This document shows, piece by piece, positions 33,731-45,714 of a DNA stretch of 64,000 nucleotides. Below the pieces are notes generated by a model. That model did no database searches, was not told the origin of the DNA, and saw only the letters and a program-made list of their open reading frames with translations. The DNA comes from Nephrocerus scutellatus. Lineage: Eukaryota > Arthropoda > Insecta > Diptera > Pipunculidae. Numbering within the stretch: position 1 is the stretch's first letter; every line of letters starts with the position of its first letter. The stretch is taken from assembly GCA_947095585.1 (NCBI GenBank), contig OX352762.1:7419969-7483968 (forward strand), read 5' to 3'. The position numbers were made by a program, and so were the translations under genes.

Positions 33731-33949
33731 AGTTTTCTCAGCTGAGGTATGACTCAGCGGCTTCCAGGGTCCAAATTAAACGTCTCGGGTTACAAGTTGT
33801 GTTTTTATTTTATTTTTATTTTTATCTCTATTGTCTCTTTTGTTTCTTAACTTAATATATGCTTATCATTGTTCATAAATATTAACTAATATAATATACC
33901 ACCACCAAAAACTAACTTTATATATAACTACGGGAGGCACTGAACTACT

Positions 33950-35030
33950 GACGGTCCCTGGTCAGCACACGACAGTGAGAGAGAGGTAGATGGAATACTG
34001 AAGGCCCCTGGGCAAGACACGACAGTGGGAGAGAGGTATATGGAAGACTGACGGCCCTGGTCAAGACACGACAGAGAGAAAGAGGTATATGGAATACTGA
34101 CGGCCCCTGGTCAAGACACGACAGAGAAAGAGGTATATGGAATACTCAAGACACGACAATGAAAGAGAGGTATATGGAATATTGAAGGCCCCTGGAAAAG
34201 ACACGACAGTGGGAGAGAGGTATATGGAAGACTGACGCCCCTGGTCAAGACACGACAATGAAAGAGAGGTAGATGGAATACTGAAGGCCCCTGGGCAAGA
34301 CACGACAGTGGGAGAGAGGTATATGGAAGACTGACGGCCCTGGTCAAGACACGACAGAGAGAAAGAGGTATATGGAATACTGACGGCCCCTGGTCAAGAC
34401 ACGACAGAGAAAGAGGTATATGGAATACTCAAGACACGACAATGAAAGAGAGGTATATGGAATATTGAAGGCCCCTGGAAAAGACACGACAGTGGGAGAG
34501 AGGTATATGGAAGACTGACGCCCCTGGTCAAGACACGACAATGAAAGAGAGGTAGATGGAATACTGAAGGCCCCTGGGAAAGACACGACAGTGGGAGAGA
34601 GGTATATGGAAGACTGACGGCCCTGGTCAAGACACGACAGAGAGAAAGAGGTATATGGAATACTGACGGCCCCTGCTCAAGACACGGCAGTGAAAGAGGG
34701 GTATATGGAATACTGACGGCCCCTGGTCAAGACACGACAATGAAAGAGAGGTAGATGGAATACTGACGGCACCTGGTCAAGACTCAAGACACGACAGTGA
34801 ATGAGCGGTAGATGGAATACTGACGGCCCCTGGTCAAGACACGACAATGAAAGAGATGTAGATGGAAGACTGACGGCCCTGGTCAAGACACGACAGAGAG
34901 AAAGAGGTATATGGAATACTGACGGCCCCTGCTCAAGACACGGCAGTGAAAGAGAGGTATATGGAATACTGACGGTCCCGGGGCAAGACACGAAAGTGGG
35001 ATAAAGGTATATGGAATACTGACGCGGTTT
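33950..35030. repeat. Satellite, about 50-bp unit with 283-bp higher-order duplication
   Basis: Some twenty copies of 'ctgacggcccctggtcaaga', 'cacgaca', 'gtgaaagagagg' and 'tatatggaata' run head to tail with unit lengths of about 46-52 bp. A block of six units is duplicated almost perfectly with a 283-bp offset (for example 34061-34303 recurs at 34344-34586). Long frames on both strands are by-products of the repeat. The array is local and flanked by LTR-like sequence. Confidence 0.9.
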
Positions 35031-35039
35031 ATAGACGGT

Positions 35040-35395
35040 CGTCCGGTCTGGAAAAATGTATGGCTGGTGTTGAATTCGAACACTCCGAAATTGTTTGCGC
35101 GGTTTAAAGACGGGCGCCTAGTCTGTTGTTTAATTGATGTTACTGATTTTTCAGCCCGCAAAAGTGAGTTGGTTTATTTCAATAAAGAACTTGAACTGTC
35201 TCGTAATGAAATCGACCCCTTTATAAGCAAAAGTTGTCGAACCTCACTAATATTCTTTGCGAACTGGGTGGGAATTTTATGACTTCAAAAGGACTTGAAG
35301 TGAATTAATTTACTCGTGTTCGGTTGTGTGTCCACTACTTTATGGTGGCTGCCGGCAAGTACACATGTTGTGTTGTGTGTACATGGCTGTCGGCA
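35040..35395 (-). mobile_element. Probable LTR fragment (minus orientation)
   Basis: Read on the minus strand from 35395 it starts TGCCGACAGCCATGTACACA and has a TATA-like 'ttataaagggg' (35224-35214). About 30-50 bases later comes an AATAAA-type signal (near 35178). That TG start, TATA box and poly(A) signal order is typical of insect LTRs. The other end merges with the satellite, so the boundary is unknown. Confidence 0.45.
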
Positions 35396-35399
35396 TCAA

Positions 35400-37850
35400 T
35401 GACTCCACAAAAGACTCCCAGAGTACGAACAAGAGACCTCTAAAAAGACTCCCAAAATACTTTCAATAGAAGCATCGCTTGAGATTCACTGCACCAATAA
35501 CACAAAATCACTTCTACACGACGGACGTCTAAAAGTTTGGCTTCTTCTTCGTCGCGTTCCACTTCAATCAAGTGTAGTTTATGTTGAAAAGCGTTTAGTG
35601 GTTTGTGTACTGGATATTGGGTTGATCAGCACTGCGTAGTGGAAAGTGGAAATTTAAATCATCATGTCGCACTTTCGTTACGCTCTCAATCTTACAGTCT
35701 ACTAAACGCGCCCTTTTCCTAAATAATTAGAACAAAAACTATAAATAAGAGACGTATTTAGCTCATTAATAATTCTACACAACATTTTCAATTTTAATTT
35801 CTGCATTAAAAAGATGTTTATTTGTAAGAATCTTTCTCGCAACATGGCATTAACAGACCAAAGGTCGGACACATAAACTAGCTTTTGGCTGTTGCTAAAC
35901 CACAATCAAGTTGATTGTTCTAACATTTTATGAAAATTGCTACAATTTGCGGTTTACAAGCGGCAGTTGAAGTACCAAAATTACCAGTCTTGCAGTCATT
36001 TAGTGGCACTCAGAAACTTTGCTTTAAGGCCAATCTGGCCAACTGGGCGTATGCGTAATCATAATTTTGACCTTTTAGCAATTCCTCCACATATAGCTGC
36101 TGGAGCTGTGTGCATTTGCTGGGTATTTGTACTGAAAGTCAAATAAACTGCTGCTGTCCAAAAAAGAAGGTCACCCGCGTGATAGGCTCAAAAATGTCCA
36201 TTTTGTGCGATGGATTGTTCCTTTGTGAGTGCGTCTGTTTACTCATGTGTGCCTGTGTGCACTCATGTGTGTTCAAGCGCAATTGCGTCCCGAGCGAAAA
36301 AAAACCAACCGCAACCGGAAATGCTGCTGCTTCGTCATGTGATCCTCCAGTATCCTCGAATTTCAATTTGAATGTCAACTGCTTCTTTGCCAGCTCAAAA
36401 CTACAATTTCTGAGCGAGTTTCTCTAAGTGCATTGTATGCCTGCAGGTACGCTTACACACACACACACTTACCTCCCAAGAGAGATCCTGTGTGGGTATT
36501 TCTATGTCTTATCCAGGTGATTGTGTGCGAATGTGTATGAGTCGCGTCGGCCAGTTCTTCTTATTTCGGGCTTTTTCATGCGGAAACCGAACTGCTGCTA
36601 CTGCTACTGCTACTGATGTTGACGGAAGCAATTCCATACATAATACGAGTAGGAAGCAAAAGCATTTGTCTTTGCTCGAGAGAGTAGAGCGGAGATTAGA
36701 AGCCGTTTCTCTAAAGCGAAAATGGAAGAGATTTGTGCATTTTGCGCGCCTTCCATCCATCCATCCATCCATCCATCCGTGTATACGTGTGTCCTTGATG
36801 TGTTGATGCAAACACTCTTTGCAACGGAAGTGTTTTTTTTTTGCCTCTTTATTTCCTGCTGCTCAGTCCATACTTTTTATAGCATCACATCGTCATCTTC
36901 AGTCAAGCGGTCAATGTCAGGATTCAACAGCGTGAATGGAGGTTGTGTGTGTGTGTGAAATCCCCAAATGCAATGGCCGACTGGGGTGGAAAATGCAATT
37001 AAAATGAAAGGAAAACTTTTAAAGTTTTTCGTTTTGTGAGCAAACATCGAGTGGACTTTATTCATCCTCCTCCTCCTCCTCCCCATTGCATTGCTTTTAC
37101 ACATTGCCTCTGCAGGATATGCCAAAGTAAATCTTAAACCAATTAAAGCAGCAATCGTCCAAGCATTGCCACCGATGAAACTAGAAGCGGCTCTGGAATA
37201 TGCCTCATATTTGGAATTCAATTGGACCACATTTATATTTCACGAAATTTTTGTTTTCCCCACAAAACCGCACCAGTGTCTGTGACTCTGTGTCACAGTG
37301 GGGGACATTTTGCATAATTCAAGTAAATAAATCGAGCCAGTGAGCGAGGGACTCACTGGTCCGCTGGGTAACAAACTGCAAGTGGGACAATGTGTGAATA
37401 GTCAAACTGCAACTAAAAAGTTTCCACTTTCAGTTATAAACGTGTTTGTTGGTTGGTTGGTTGGTTGATTGATTGGTTCGTTGGGAGTCGATGTCGACGG
37501 GGGATTCTTTAGGGATTATATCAAAAACGCCAGATTAAAGTTCGTTGGCTAATTACCTGTTTTAAGGCTTTAAGTCTTTAAGAATTTCTACGGCAATAAT
37601 GAACTTGTCATTAGCCTGGTACACTTCTACAGGGGCTGTCCATCGAAGTGTTATGAAATCAAAACGCAGAAAACGAAAACTCCTTCACATCTTTTTGTCA
37701 ACACAGCAGCCCCAGTATCAGCAATCAGTGGACAAACAACCGCACATGTGCAATGTACCGGTCACCATTGCAACGGAGCTTTCCAGCCGGGTTAAGACTG
37801 GGGTTCAGAGAAAAGGGGTCGTTGCAATCAAATTTATAGTTTGGTGACTT
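35400..37850. other. No gene recognised; microsatellites
   Basis: There are chance frames only. Simple repeats are (CA)n at 36457-36470, (ACTGCT)n near 36590-36612, (CCAT)n at 36752-36777, (GT)n at 36943-36957, (CCT)n at 37065-37083 and (GGTT)n at 37448-37466. Confidence 0.5.
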
Positions 37851-37854
37851 CGAC

Positions 37855-37965
37855 TAAAACTTCTTTATTAAATTCTCTATATAACTTCGCGTGCACGTGG
37901 CTGGATGGGTGGCTGGCTGGTCAGATTTTCTGATCAACTATTCTCCAGCTTCAATGTACATGCCC
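37855..37965 (+). repeat. Dispersed repeat family A terminus
   Basis: The family terminus 'aaattctctatataacttcg' is followed by 'cgtgcacgtggctgga(tg)ggtggctggctgg' and 'cagattttctgatcaa'. The same order is seen at 63540-63620. It is cut short by a LINE 3' end. Confidence 0.65.
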
Positions 37966-38132
37966 AGCCCTCTCTTAATAACTTTCTTTCTTTTCCAATG
38001 ACGTTCATGATCTAACCAACACTGACATTGGTAGTGTCTTGCGCCAAATGGCGGGGGAAAAATTATCTCGATCCATGTTGTATCACAATGGACCATTAGT
38101 GGTCTAAGTGTGCCACCTTAACCTAACCTAAC
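37966..38132 (+). pseudogene. LINE 3' end with AACCTAACCT tail
   Basis: The sequence reads (in shifted frames) DLTNTDIGSVLRQM and ends 'ccaccttaacctaacctaacc'. The same protein tail (NDLINIDIGSLLRLI) and the same 3' tail end the LINE at 45715-46345, so this is a 5'-truncated copy of that family. It lies directly against a transposase remnant. Confidence 0.75.
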
Positions 38133-38139
38133 CGAAATT

Positions 38140-38765
38140 TTTGTACACCCAAGGTAGCAACGCATCATTTAATACCCTTTTCCCGGCACTTCTTAATTCA
38201 TCTTAACGGTCTGATTGATAAAGACTAGCGGAGGATAACCATTGGCAGTTGTAGCTGCCCAAACCATCACAGAAGCCGGCGCTTGTTTGCAAAGAGCAAC
38301 TCGCTTGTCCAAGTTCTTATTGTTGTTGTAGCAGCTCCAGGTATGTTAAACATATTGCTGAGTTGACGATTCTTGGTCCAGTGTGTGACATACTGGAGTC
38401 CCTTCGGTGCATAGAATCGATCGTCGTAGAAAGGTGTCCAAGTTGTCGTTGGACTTGCCCTCTAATCCCTCGCAATCTTTTTGTTTGTGTACTTTCTGTT
38501 GATCCTTAAGCTAAGATAGCAAGATCGTTACATTCGTGCAGACGTTCTAGTACTTTGCATCTTAAAAGATAAACTGCCTTTAGAGCCGTTGTTAGATTCT
38601 TGTAGGGCTTCAATTGAGGTTCATTTTTCAGTATCCGTCGGATGCTTCTAGCAGACACATTACAGATTTTTTGCCAGTTTTCACGCACTTTGTCGTGGAT
38701 TCCACTTTGCGAACCATTTCTGGTGATGTTGTCAAAATATGGGCGCTCTGTCATCGGTCGTTTGA
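38140..38765 (-). pseudogene. Mariner-like transposase remnant
   Basis: On the minus strand the blocks are RENWQKICNVSARSIRRILK, NEPQLKPYKNLTTALKA, LLRCKVLERLHECNDLAIL, then (after indels) QAPASVMVWAATTANGYPP with LVFINQTVKM, and finally LPWVYKNF. This is the helix-turn-helix and the region between the first and second catalytic aspartates of mariner-like transposases of the DD37D (maT-like) sort. The first aspartate block (FSDEK) is not readable, and everything past LPWV-K-F is missing. Terminal repeats were not found. Confidence 0.75.
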
Positions 38766-38779
38766 CAGATACACCAGCG

Positions 38780-40040
38780 TGAAGTTAGTAACAGATCGCC
38801 GGAACCTCTATACATTTAAAACATACAAAGGTCTTCCAACGATTAAAGAGGGAATATTTTACAGGAAAAAAAGTAATATAAAGCATTGACATACACACTC
38901 ACATATGTCTTAGTCATGTAAATCTTCTTCAGCAGAACAAATTTCAACGGACTTTATCCGATGAAACCCTTTCTAGTGGCATAGCACAATCGGCCGCCAC
39001 AGAATGGGTCAACAAGGCAGCAATGATTTTTTATTTGCCTTAAACATGCAAAGTTTAGCAACAACATATATACCCACACATACATTCAGAGGAAGCATTA
39101 CATTAGCGGCAGCAGTCGCATAGCGGAATATTATTGCGCGTCCATCAATTTGCCAGCAACCGGAAATGAGTGTAGGGCAGAATTTATGCTTTAAGCTTTA
39201 TGGCATTTATAGCCATCATTGAAGGATATGAAAATTGCGTGTGTGATTGTCTGTCTGTCTGTCTGTCTGTCTATCTGTTTGTCAACAACTCTTGTGAGCG
39301 GATGTTTCACTTGCGTTTATCATTTTCTGTAGACGTCGTTCTAGAAAACATTCCACTAAATGGCAATTGTCTGCTCCATTAAATGGCCACGTGGGTTTTT
39401 GAAACATTTTCAGCCTATCGCGTATATGTGTGGGTGTGTGTATAAATAGTTAACTGCAGTATGGTGCAGTATTTTTAGGTCTTACTGTCGGTGTCTACGA
39501 AAGAAAAGTTTGCCTCCTTTGTGTTCACTATTTAAAAAGTTTCTAAGGACAACATTGTCCGTCCGTCCACACAAAAACTTTTGAAATTTAAGAAAATAAA
39601 TTACATGACATCTGAATCGATAATTGTTTTTATACCCGAAATGAATTAGTTTGTTGTTTTAATTTATAATTAAAAAGCATTGGCTTGGTAACCGCCATTT
39701 TGTTATAAGACTTTGCGGCGACTAATGCAAATGATAGATCGATTAAATACTCGCGTTCTTATGAGAAGGCAAAGCATGTGACGGACCAAAAAGTTAAGCA
39801 ACTTCCGACATATCTCTCCGGCAAATGTTTTGACAGTTCTCTCTTACAGGAGTTTTGAAGTTTATTTTGGCATATGTTTTTGCGACAACGTATTCATTGT
39901 GTTACCTCTTTGTGTTATATCCGACAAAGTCAAGGAATTCGTCGTCACAGTGGACGCAACGGATTCTATGAGCTGGCCCCCTAAAATGGTGAAGAGCATG
40001 AGCCGTGTCCCATGTAACTAAGGTCGGGTTTTACTTAATA
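38780..40040. other. No gene recognised
   Basis: Only chance frames are present, with a (CTGT)n tract at 39248-39273. No mobile-element protein was recognised. Confidence 0.5.
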
Positions 40041-40041
40041 T

Positions 40042-40495
40042 AAGGCTTATTGAGGACTTTCAGTTGGACAACACTCTCACCTATCTTTCAGCTCAGCAAT
40101 ACAAACTGTCAAAGTGAATTGTGAAAGTCAACTGACAAAGAGAGGAGATTCGGCTCATTGAGGACTTTTGCATTCATTGGAAAACATTCTCATCTATCTG
40201 TCACTTAAGCAGTACAAGCTAACAAAGTCAAGTTTCAAAGTCAACTGAAAAAACGAGAAGATTCGGTGCACAAGGACTTTTTCATTCAAAATTTTCACCT
40301 ATCTGTCAGCTCAGCCATTCAAACCGTCAAAGTCAACTAACAAAGCAAGAAGTTGCAGCTCATTGAGGTTTTTTGCATTCAGTTGGACAACATTCTCACC
40401 TATCAGATGACTTTAACATTTGACTTTAACAGTTGACTATAACAGTTGATATTGGTGAACTGACAGCTTTGTGAGAATATGTTGGACTGTGGCCT
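40042..40495. repeat. Tandem array of about 110-bp units ending in an inverted unit
   Basis: Units start 'ggct(t/c)attgaggactttt', continue 'cattcagttggacaacattc' and 'tcacctatctgtcagctcagc', and end 'gtcaactgacaaagagag'. They recur near 40045, 40153, 40267 and 40358. The last part, 'agctttgtgagaatatgttg' with 'gactg', is the reverse complement of the unit start, so the array ends in an inverted copy. It is a non-coding element of unknown class. Confidence 0.65.
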
Positions 40496-40499
40496 TTTT

Positions 40500-42055
40500 C
40501 AATCCAATACTTATTTGTGGAGACTTACTTATTTGATTGTGGAGACTTACTTATTTGAATTATTTTGCTGGCGAGGTAGATTATTAATGGCGTCAAATAA
40601 GTTAAGCCAAATGCGAAACAAATAAGTACTTGTCTGGGAAAAAGCCTGAACGCAAAATTCCTTATTGAGCCGAATATCAAATATTCTGGGCCCTTAGTTA
40701 CATGAAACACAACTAATTTGTCCATAATATGACGTTTCAAGCTCTGTTTTAAAGCGACTCACCAGATATTCGAAAGAGACGGTTTCTTATTTCTGAATGA
40801 CTGTCAATTGCCAAACGGTGGTGTTGAAGCGTTAGTTCTATAGTATGTTTGCCGGAAGGGTCTCAAAATTCTTGCTCTAAGGCAAGAATAACTATGTTGC
40901 GAAATCCCCACATTTCACCATATGTGTGCTAATACGCGTCTGGTAGGAATTCTCATATAGGCACATTGAAAGCTAAAAACATTTCATGTAAAGCATGAAA
41001 TCAAAAATATTAAATTTAAAATAAATGAACAATTTATGAATAGCATTGGCACAAACATCAACATTGAAATCATCAAAAAACAACAACACATCCTCCATGC
41101 TCCATTTCACTTCTTTGACATTCGAATTACGGATTCGGCAATTAACAGCACAAACTCGTACTCGTTAATGCACAGCGGGAAGGAGACGTCAATACCTCAC
41201 GTTGCTCGTTTGTACATAGCTTCTGCATTGTTGACCTGAACTGAGCCCACTGGCTGATGACAGTTCTAATGCTGTTAACAGACATGGCATACGAAGAAAT
41301 GAAATTTCAAATTGCGAAAGGGAATCACTTTGCGTTTGGGAGAGTATGCGAGCATTTCCCGCCGGCCATGTTGCGCTGTGCCTGATATTTCTGAAATGCT
41401 CCTATCAAAAACGGCATTTTTGATGGGAGCATTTTCGCGGCAAAACTAAAAATCTAATTTCAAATGTTTTAATGGACTTGCACGGGTGCTGCAGCCTGCA
41501 GGTGCATCCATTTTCAACTGGCGTCCAATGTTGTGTTGTTGGCGTTTTATGTTATACCTTTAATATGTCATCTGATTAAAATGATGATCCCCCTCACAGG
41601 CGAAATGCATTTGGGAAAATGAAATAAGAGGACGAGCAAAGTACATATAGTTGCTTGCTTGTCCTCCTAGTTATGCTTTATGCAGTTGATGTAACTTTTA
41701 AATCACAATTCCAATGTATTACCTCTTTAAAATGTCCTCATCAAATTAAATAGATGCTGATGCACTTGAACATAATTAATACATATATACATAAAAGTAT
41801 TATAGGATAAATTGAAAGGGACAAAAGCAAATGAGAGACTGGAAGCCGTTAAATCAAGTCATGTATACATTGCGTTCAAATCTGCGCAACACTCAATGGA
41901 TCGGATAGCTCATTTGACGTTCCCGCATCGACGTACCTTGATATCACGTTACGACGCAAGGCATCGCATCGCTCACCTCACGTTCCCTGAACTACTTATC
42001 TTGATGTCACGCGCAACCTCTAGGTCGCCGGCCGCATCACACGATTTAAAATCCT
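40500..42055. other. No gene recognised; short hairpin
   Basis: There are chance frames only. A 17-bp stem hairpin sits at 41395-41433. A short direct repeat ('atcgctcacctcacgttccc' and the related 'atagctcatttgacgttccc') lies at about 41905-41985. Confidence 0.5.
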
Positions 42056-42059
42056 TGAA

Positions 42060-42860
42060 ATTCTCCAAACTGTGAAATTTTCCAAAACCTGAAATGCTCA
42101 TACATTTAAAACTCTCCGACTTTGAAATTCTTTAATCTTTGTCATTATCCAAACTTTGAAATTCTCCAAATCTTGAAGTTCTTAAACTATAAAATTATCA
42201 GAAACTTGAAATTCTGCAAACCTTGAAATTCTCAAAATCTTGAAATTCTCAAACTTTGAAACTCTCAAAACCTTAAAATACTCTAAAGCTTGAAAATCTC
42301 CAAACTATAAAATTCTCCGAATCTTGAAATTCTCAAACTCTTGGAATTCTCAAACTATGAAAATCTCCAACACTTGAAATTCTCTAAATCTTGCAAATCT
42401 CAAACTTTAAAACTCTCAAAGTTTCTTCAAATCCAGAGGTTCTCAAAATTTGAAATTCTCAAACTTTGAAATTCTCCAAACCTTGAAATACGCAAACTTT
42501 GAACTTCTCCAAACCTTAAAATTCTCTAAACTTTGAAACTGTTCAACTTCTAAATCCTCAAAACCTTCAACTTTTTCAACTTTTGAAGTTAAACTTAAAC
42601 TTAAAACTTTCTAAAACTTGAAACTATGAAACTTTGAATTTCTCCAAGTTTGAAATTCTCCAAGTTTGAAATTCTCCAAAACTATAAATTCTCCAAACCT
42701 TGAAATTCTCCAACTTTGAAATTCTCTAAACCTTGAAACTGTTCAACTTTAAAGTCCTCAAAACCTTTAAATTTTTCAACTTTGAAGTTCTCCAACTTTG
42801 AAATTCTCCAAAACTAGAAATTCTCCAAACCTTGAAATTCTCCAACTTTGAAATAATATC
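42060..42860. repeat. AACTTTGAAATTCTCC minisatellite
   Basis: About 800 bp consist of degenerate 15-17 base units of 'aaactttgaaattctcc' and variants such as 'aaaccttgaaattctc'. No coding frame of interest is present. Confidence 0.9.
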
Positions 42861-42869
42861 TTTATACTA

Positions 42870-44190
42870 ATTGAATGATAGTAGTGATTCTTAAACGTTT
42901 GAATGATAACAGATACCTTAATGGCAGTACCTCTTTCAGCGATTCTTAAACTTTTAAATATATATGTAAAAATCTTTTCGATGGAAAACAACTGACTTTA
43001 AATTTCCTAAATATTAAAAACTAGAAGCCAGTTTATTCGTGTAGCAGACTGTTTTGTCTTGCATGTTTTGATAATCACATATTTCCATGATAGTGAGCTG
43101 GAATCACACTTCAATTCCTTTATTTTATAATTTTATTTTTACAATCATTTGAAGTGGAACGATTTTTAAGGTGTCCCTTACAAAATGTACCACTATTTAG
43201 GAAGAAACGTAAACCGTGGAATATAATATTTACTAGAAAATTTGGCCTACAGGACACTTACCAGTCGCCAATTACATGTCTTATTGCATACGAGTATACA
43301 TCTACGTATGTATTGATTGCCTTACCTTTTAAAAATAATAAATGATTTACAAGCTCTCAAATGTTTCCGAATTACGAAGACGAACGTCAAAAGGTCAAGC
43401 AACAGCAACAGTGAAGAAGTGAACTACAATAGGGATCAGTGTTTTGTCGTTCGTTGTAATTGTTTCCGCTTTGTAATGTGCTACAGCGGGCTATTGTAAC
43501 TAAACTGCACTTCGAACGTGTCATGAATTTTTAACGAGTTGACTGTCGTTGGCTTAAGTTGACATGGAAGTTCTTCTCTTTTTCGTTTTTTCTTTCATTT
43601 CATTCCTGAACAGAGCGGAAATCTCAAGGCGTTTTTTATTTCCCTTTTATCGTCATCATGAATTTTAGCTCGATTTTCAATTTTCCGTCGAATTTACCAA
43701 CTCGCAGTTCTGAGGAGTAGCGAGGTTGAAACTCGATGATTAGAAGAGTGCAGCAACAATAATATACAAGTTGTTCTTTTTTTATAATTATTAGAAACGA
43801 GTGTAGCTGCAGCTCGTTATTAGAGGGAGAGTTGAAAGTGTTGCTCCCATTATAGCTTATGTCTCTGTTAAAAACTTGTCAACCACTTAATTGGTTTTCT
43901 GGTGATAATTCATCACAGTTCTAGAATCACTTTGTGGGTAAGCGAGGCAGTGACATGACATGGCCAATTAGTACGAGTATATTGATATAACTCAATTGGG
44001 CTGCGAGTAGATGCTGCCTGTTTGTCTCAGAGTTCTGTATTGAGTGGTGTGAATAGGCTTGTCCCACGTATTAATGATGGCGAAAATTATTTGCCATATT
44101 GCTCAGTGAGGACTTTAACAACGGACATAGCGAGAGGGATAACGAATCGGAAAAATGTTGTCCTTACCCGCCAGATCGTCAAAATGGTTA
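42870..44190. other. No gene recognised
   Basis: This is AT-rich sequence with chance frames only and no transposon protein motif. Confidence 0.45.
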
Positions 44191-44194
44191 GGAA

Positions 44195-44460
44195 TGGTGG
44201 GGATAGGAATAGTCGAGATAAGAATAGTGGAAATAAGAATAGTGCTGAAAATAATGGTGGGAATAAGAACAGTGGTGCTAAGAATAGCTGGATAAGAAAA
44301 GTTGAGATAAGAATAAGTGGAAATAAGAGCAGTGGGGGCTAAAATAGTGATGATAAAAAATTGGAGATAAAAATTCAACGGGTTAAGAATATAGATAAGA
44401 GTTGTGGCGACAAGAATAGTGGCAATAAGAATAAGAATAAAAGAAATAAGAATAAAAAAA
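44195..44460. repeat. AATAAGAATAGTGG minisatellite
   Basis: Units of about 14-15 bases ('gaataagaatagtggaaata') repeat some fifteen times. On the plus strand they give an artificial asparagine/serine/glycine-rich frame (NKNSGGNKNSG), and on the minus strand an isoleucine/threonine-rich one. Both are by-products. Confidence 0.85.
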
Positions 44461-44519
44461 AAGGACAACAAAGTTTTTTTATGTTTTTTTGTGATCTTTA
44501 AATAAGAATGCTGGTATAA

Positions 44520-45368
44520 GAAATAAGCCTCGTCAGACATCGTTCTGATCCAAGAACCATGGATTGTTAGCAACATGGTTTGCGGACTCAGGACTCCTGG
44601 ATATTACTCTCTATATGTAGCAGATAAAGCTAACCCTAGATCCTGCATATTAGTGAAACGTAGTCTAAATGGATTTTTACTCCCAAACTTCAGCGATCGA
44701 GATGATACTGCTGCACAATGGAGACTCACCAAGGCACCTATTGGCTGGCATTGACCTATCTCGCCCACGACCACGTGGGATTTCTCCCTAGTGATAATCT
44801 GGAGAGAATCATCGCAGAGACGAAAAAACAAAACACCAGTCTCATAATCGGCTGCGATGCAAATGTCCATCCCTTAGTATGGTGTAGCTCCAACATCATC
44901 GACAGGGGTGAGTTACTTTTCGAATATATTTTAAGTACTAACCTGTAGCTAATAATATAAACCTACCTTCGTAGCCAGGAGTCGACAAGAAGTTTTATAT
45001 ATCACTCTTGTCTCCGACTCTCTTAACCAAAAAATTCTAGACTGGAAGGTAACGGCTGAACATTCGTTCCCCGATCACCGGTACATTCAATTCAGTTTAG
45101 ATGACAAACCCACTCGCCAATCAGCCTATAGAAATCATGGAAAGACTGACTGGCTCAGGTACAGAGCAAAGTTTAAAATTTAAATAAAAACTCTGATATT
45201 ACTACTCCCACCCCCGCCGTTAACAATAACAACAAGGTCAAGTTACTCACATGTGCTTTTAATAAAGCGCTGTCTGCTTTCTGCCTCATATGCCAAGATG
45301 CAAGAAAAGACCACATTGGTGGACCTCGGAGCTGGTACATATTAGGAACAGCTGCAGAAAGCTATTCA
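44520..45368 (+). pseudogene. R1/LOA-like LINE endonuclease domain
   Basis: The plus strand reads DIVLIQEPWIVSNMVCGLRT with PGYYSLYVAD, then RSCILVKRSLNGFLLPNFSD, (shift) YLAHDHVGFLPSDNLERIIA, TSLIIGCDANVHPLVW, and (shift) TLVSDSLNQKILDWKVT followed by AEHSFPDHRYIQFSLDD. This is a nearly complete endonuclease/exonuclease/phosphatase fold: QEPW (catalytic Glu), GCDANVHPLVW (Asp/Asn) and PDHR in place of SDHR. At least two frameshifts and several stops make it inactive. The RT region that should follow is absent; a SINE lies in its place. Confidence 0.85.
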
Positions 45369-45386
45369 ACTATATAAGAAACTGAC

Positions 45387-45690
45387 TGGGCGCCGTGGCT
45401 CAGTGGAAATGAGTATGGCTACTGAGCAGGGGGTTCGTGGTTCGAATCCCAGTAACACCAAAAGTATTTTTCACGGTGTCCCACCACTCGCGAATGGGTG
45501 ACAAACGTTCCGAGAGTAATAACTTGTCACGGAAAGCTTTTCAATTCGCCGTTCGGATCTAGTCTTAAATAGTAGGTCCATTCCATTTGTGTGCAAAAAT
45601 ATACATGCTCAACACAAATGGTTGCGAAAAGCTAGGTCTTGGACCGTAATAGTCTGTGGCGCCGAATATTATTATATACAGCCGTAGTAA
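45387..45690 (+). mobile_element. tRNA-derived SINE within a LINE
   Basis: The head has an A box (TGGCTCAGTGG) and B box (GGTTCGAATCC). The body ('aacttgtcacggaaagcttt', 'cacaaatggttgcgaaaagc') and an 'attattata' tail follow. Short direct repeats 'ctatataagaaa' at 45370-45381 and 45706-45717 flank it, but the right one is some 25 bases past the tail. A clean target duplication is therefore uncertain. Confidence 0.88.
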
Positions 45691-45714
45691 TACCTACTCT
45701 TCTATCTATATAAG

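Noticed and set aside
33724..33797. Very short LTR-like element TGTAAC...GTTACA
   Set aside because: Only 74 bp separate the ends, there is no target duplication, and no further copy is visible. It is probably coincidence.
34061..35161. Several 70-105 codon frames rich in SLPxTSLPLSC repeats
   Set aside because: They arise from the roughly 50-bp satellite read on the minus strand and have no independent coding evidence.
44022..44576. Frames of 106 and 153 codons on opposite strands
   Set aside because: Both are translations of the AATAAGAATAGTGG minisatellite. The minus-strand frame is an Ile/Thr/Pro repeat that mimics membrane segments.
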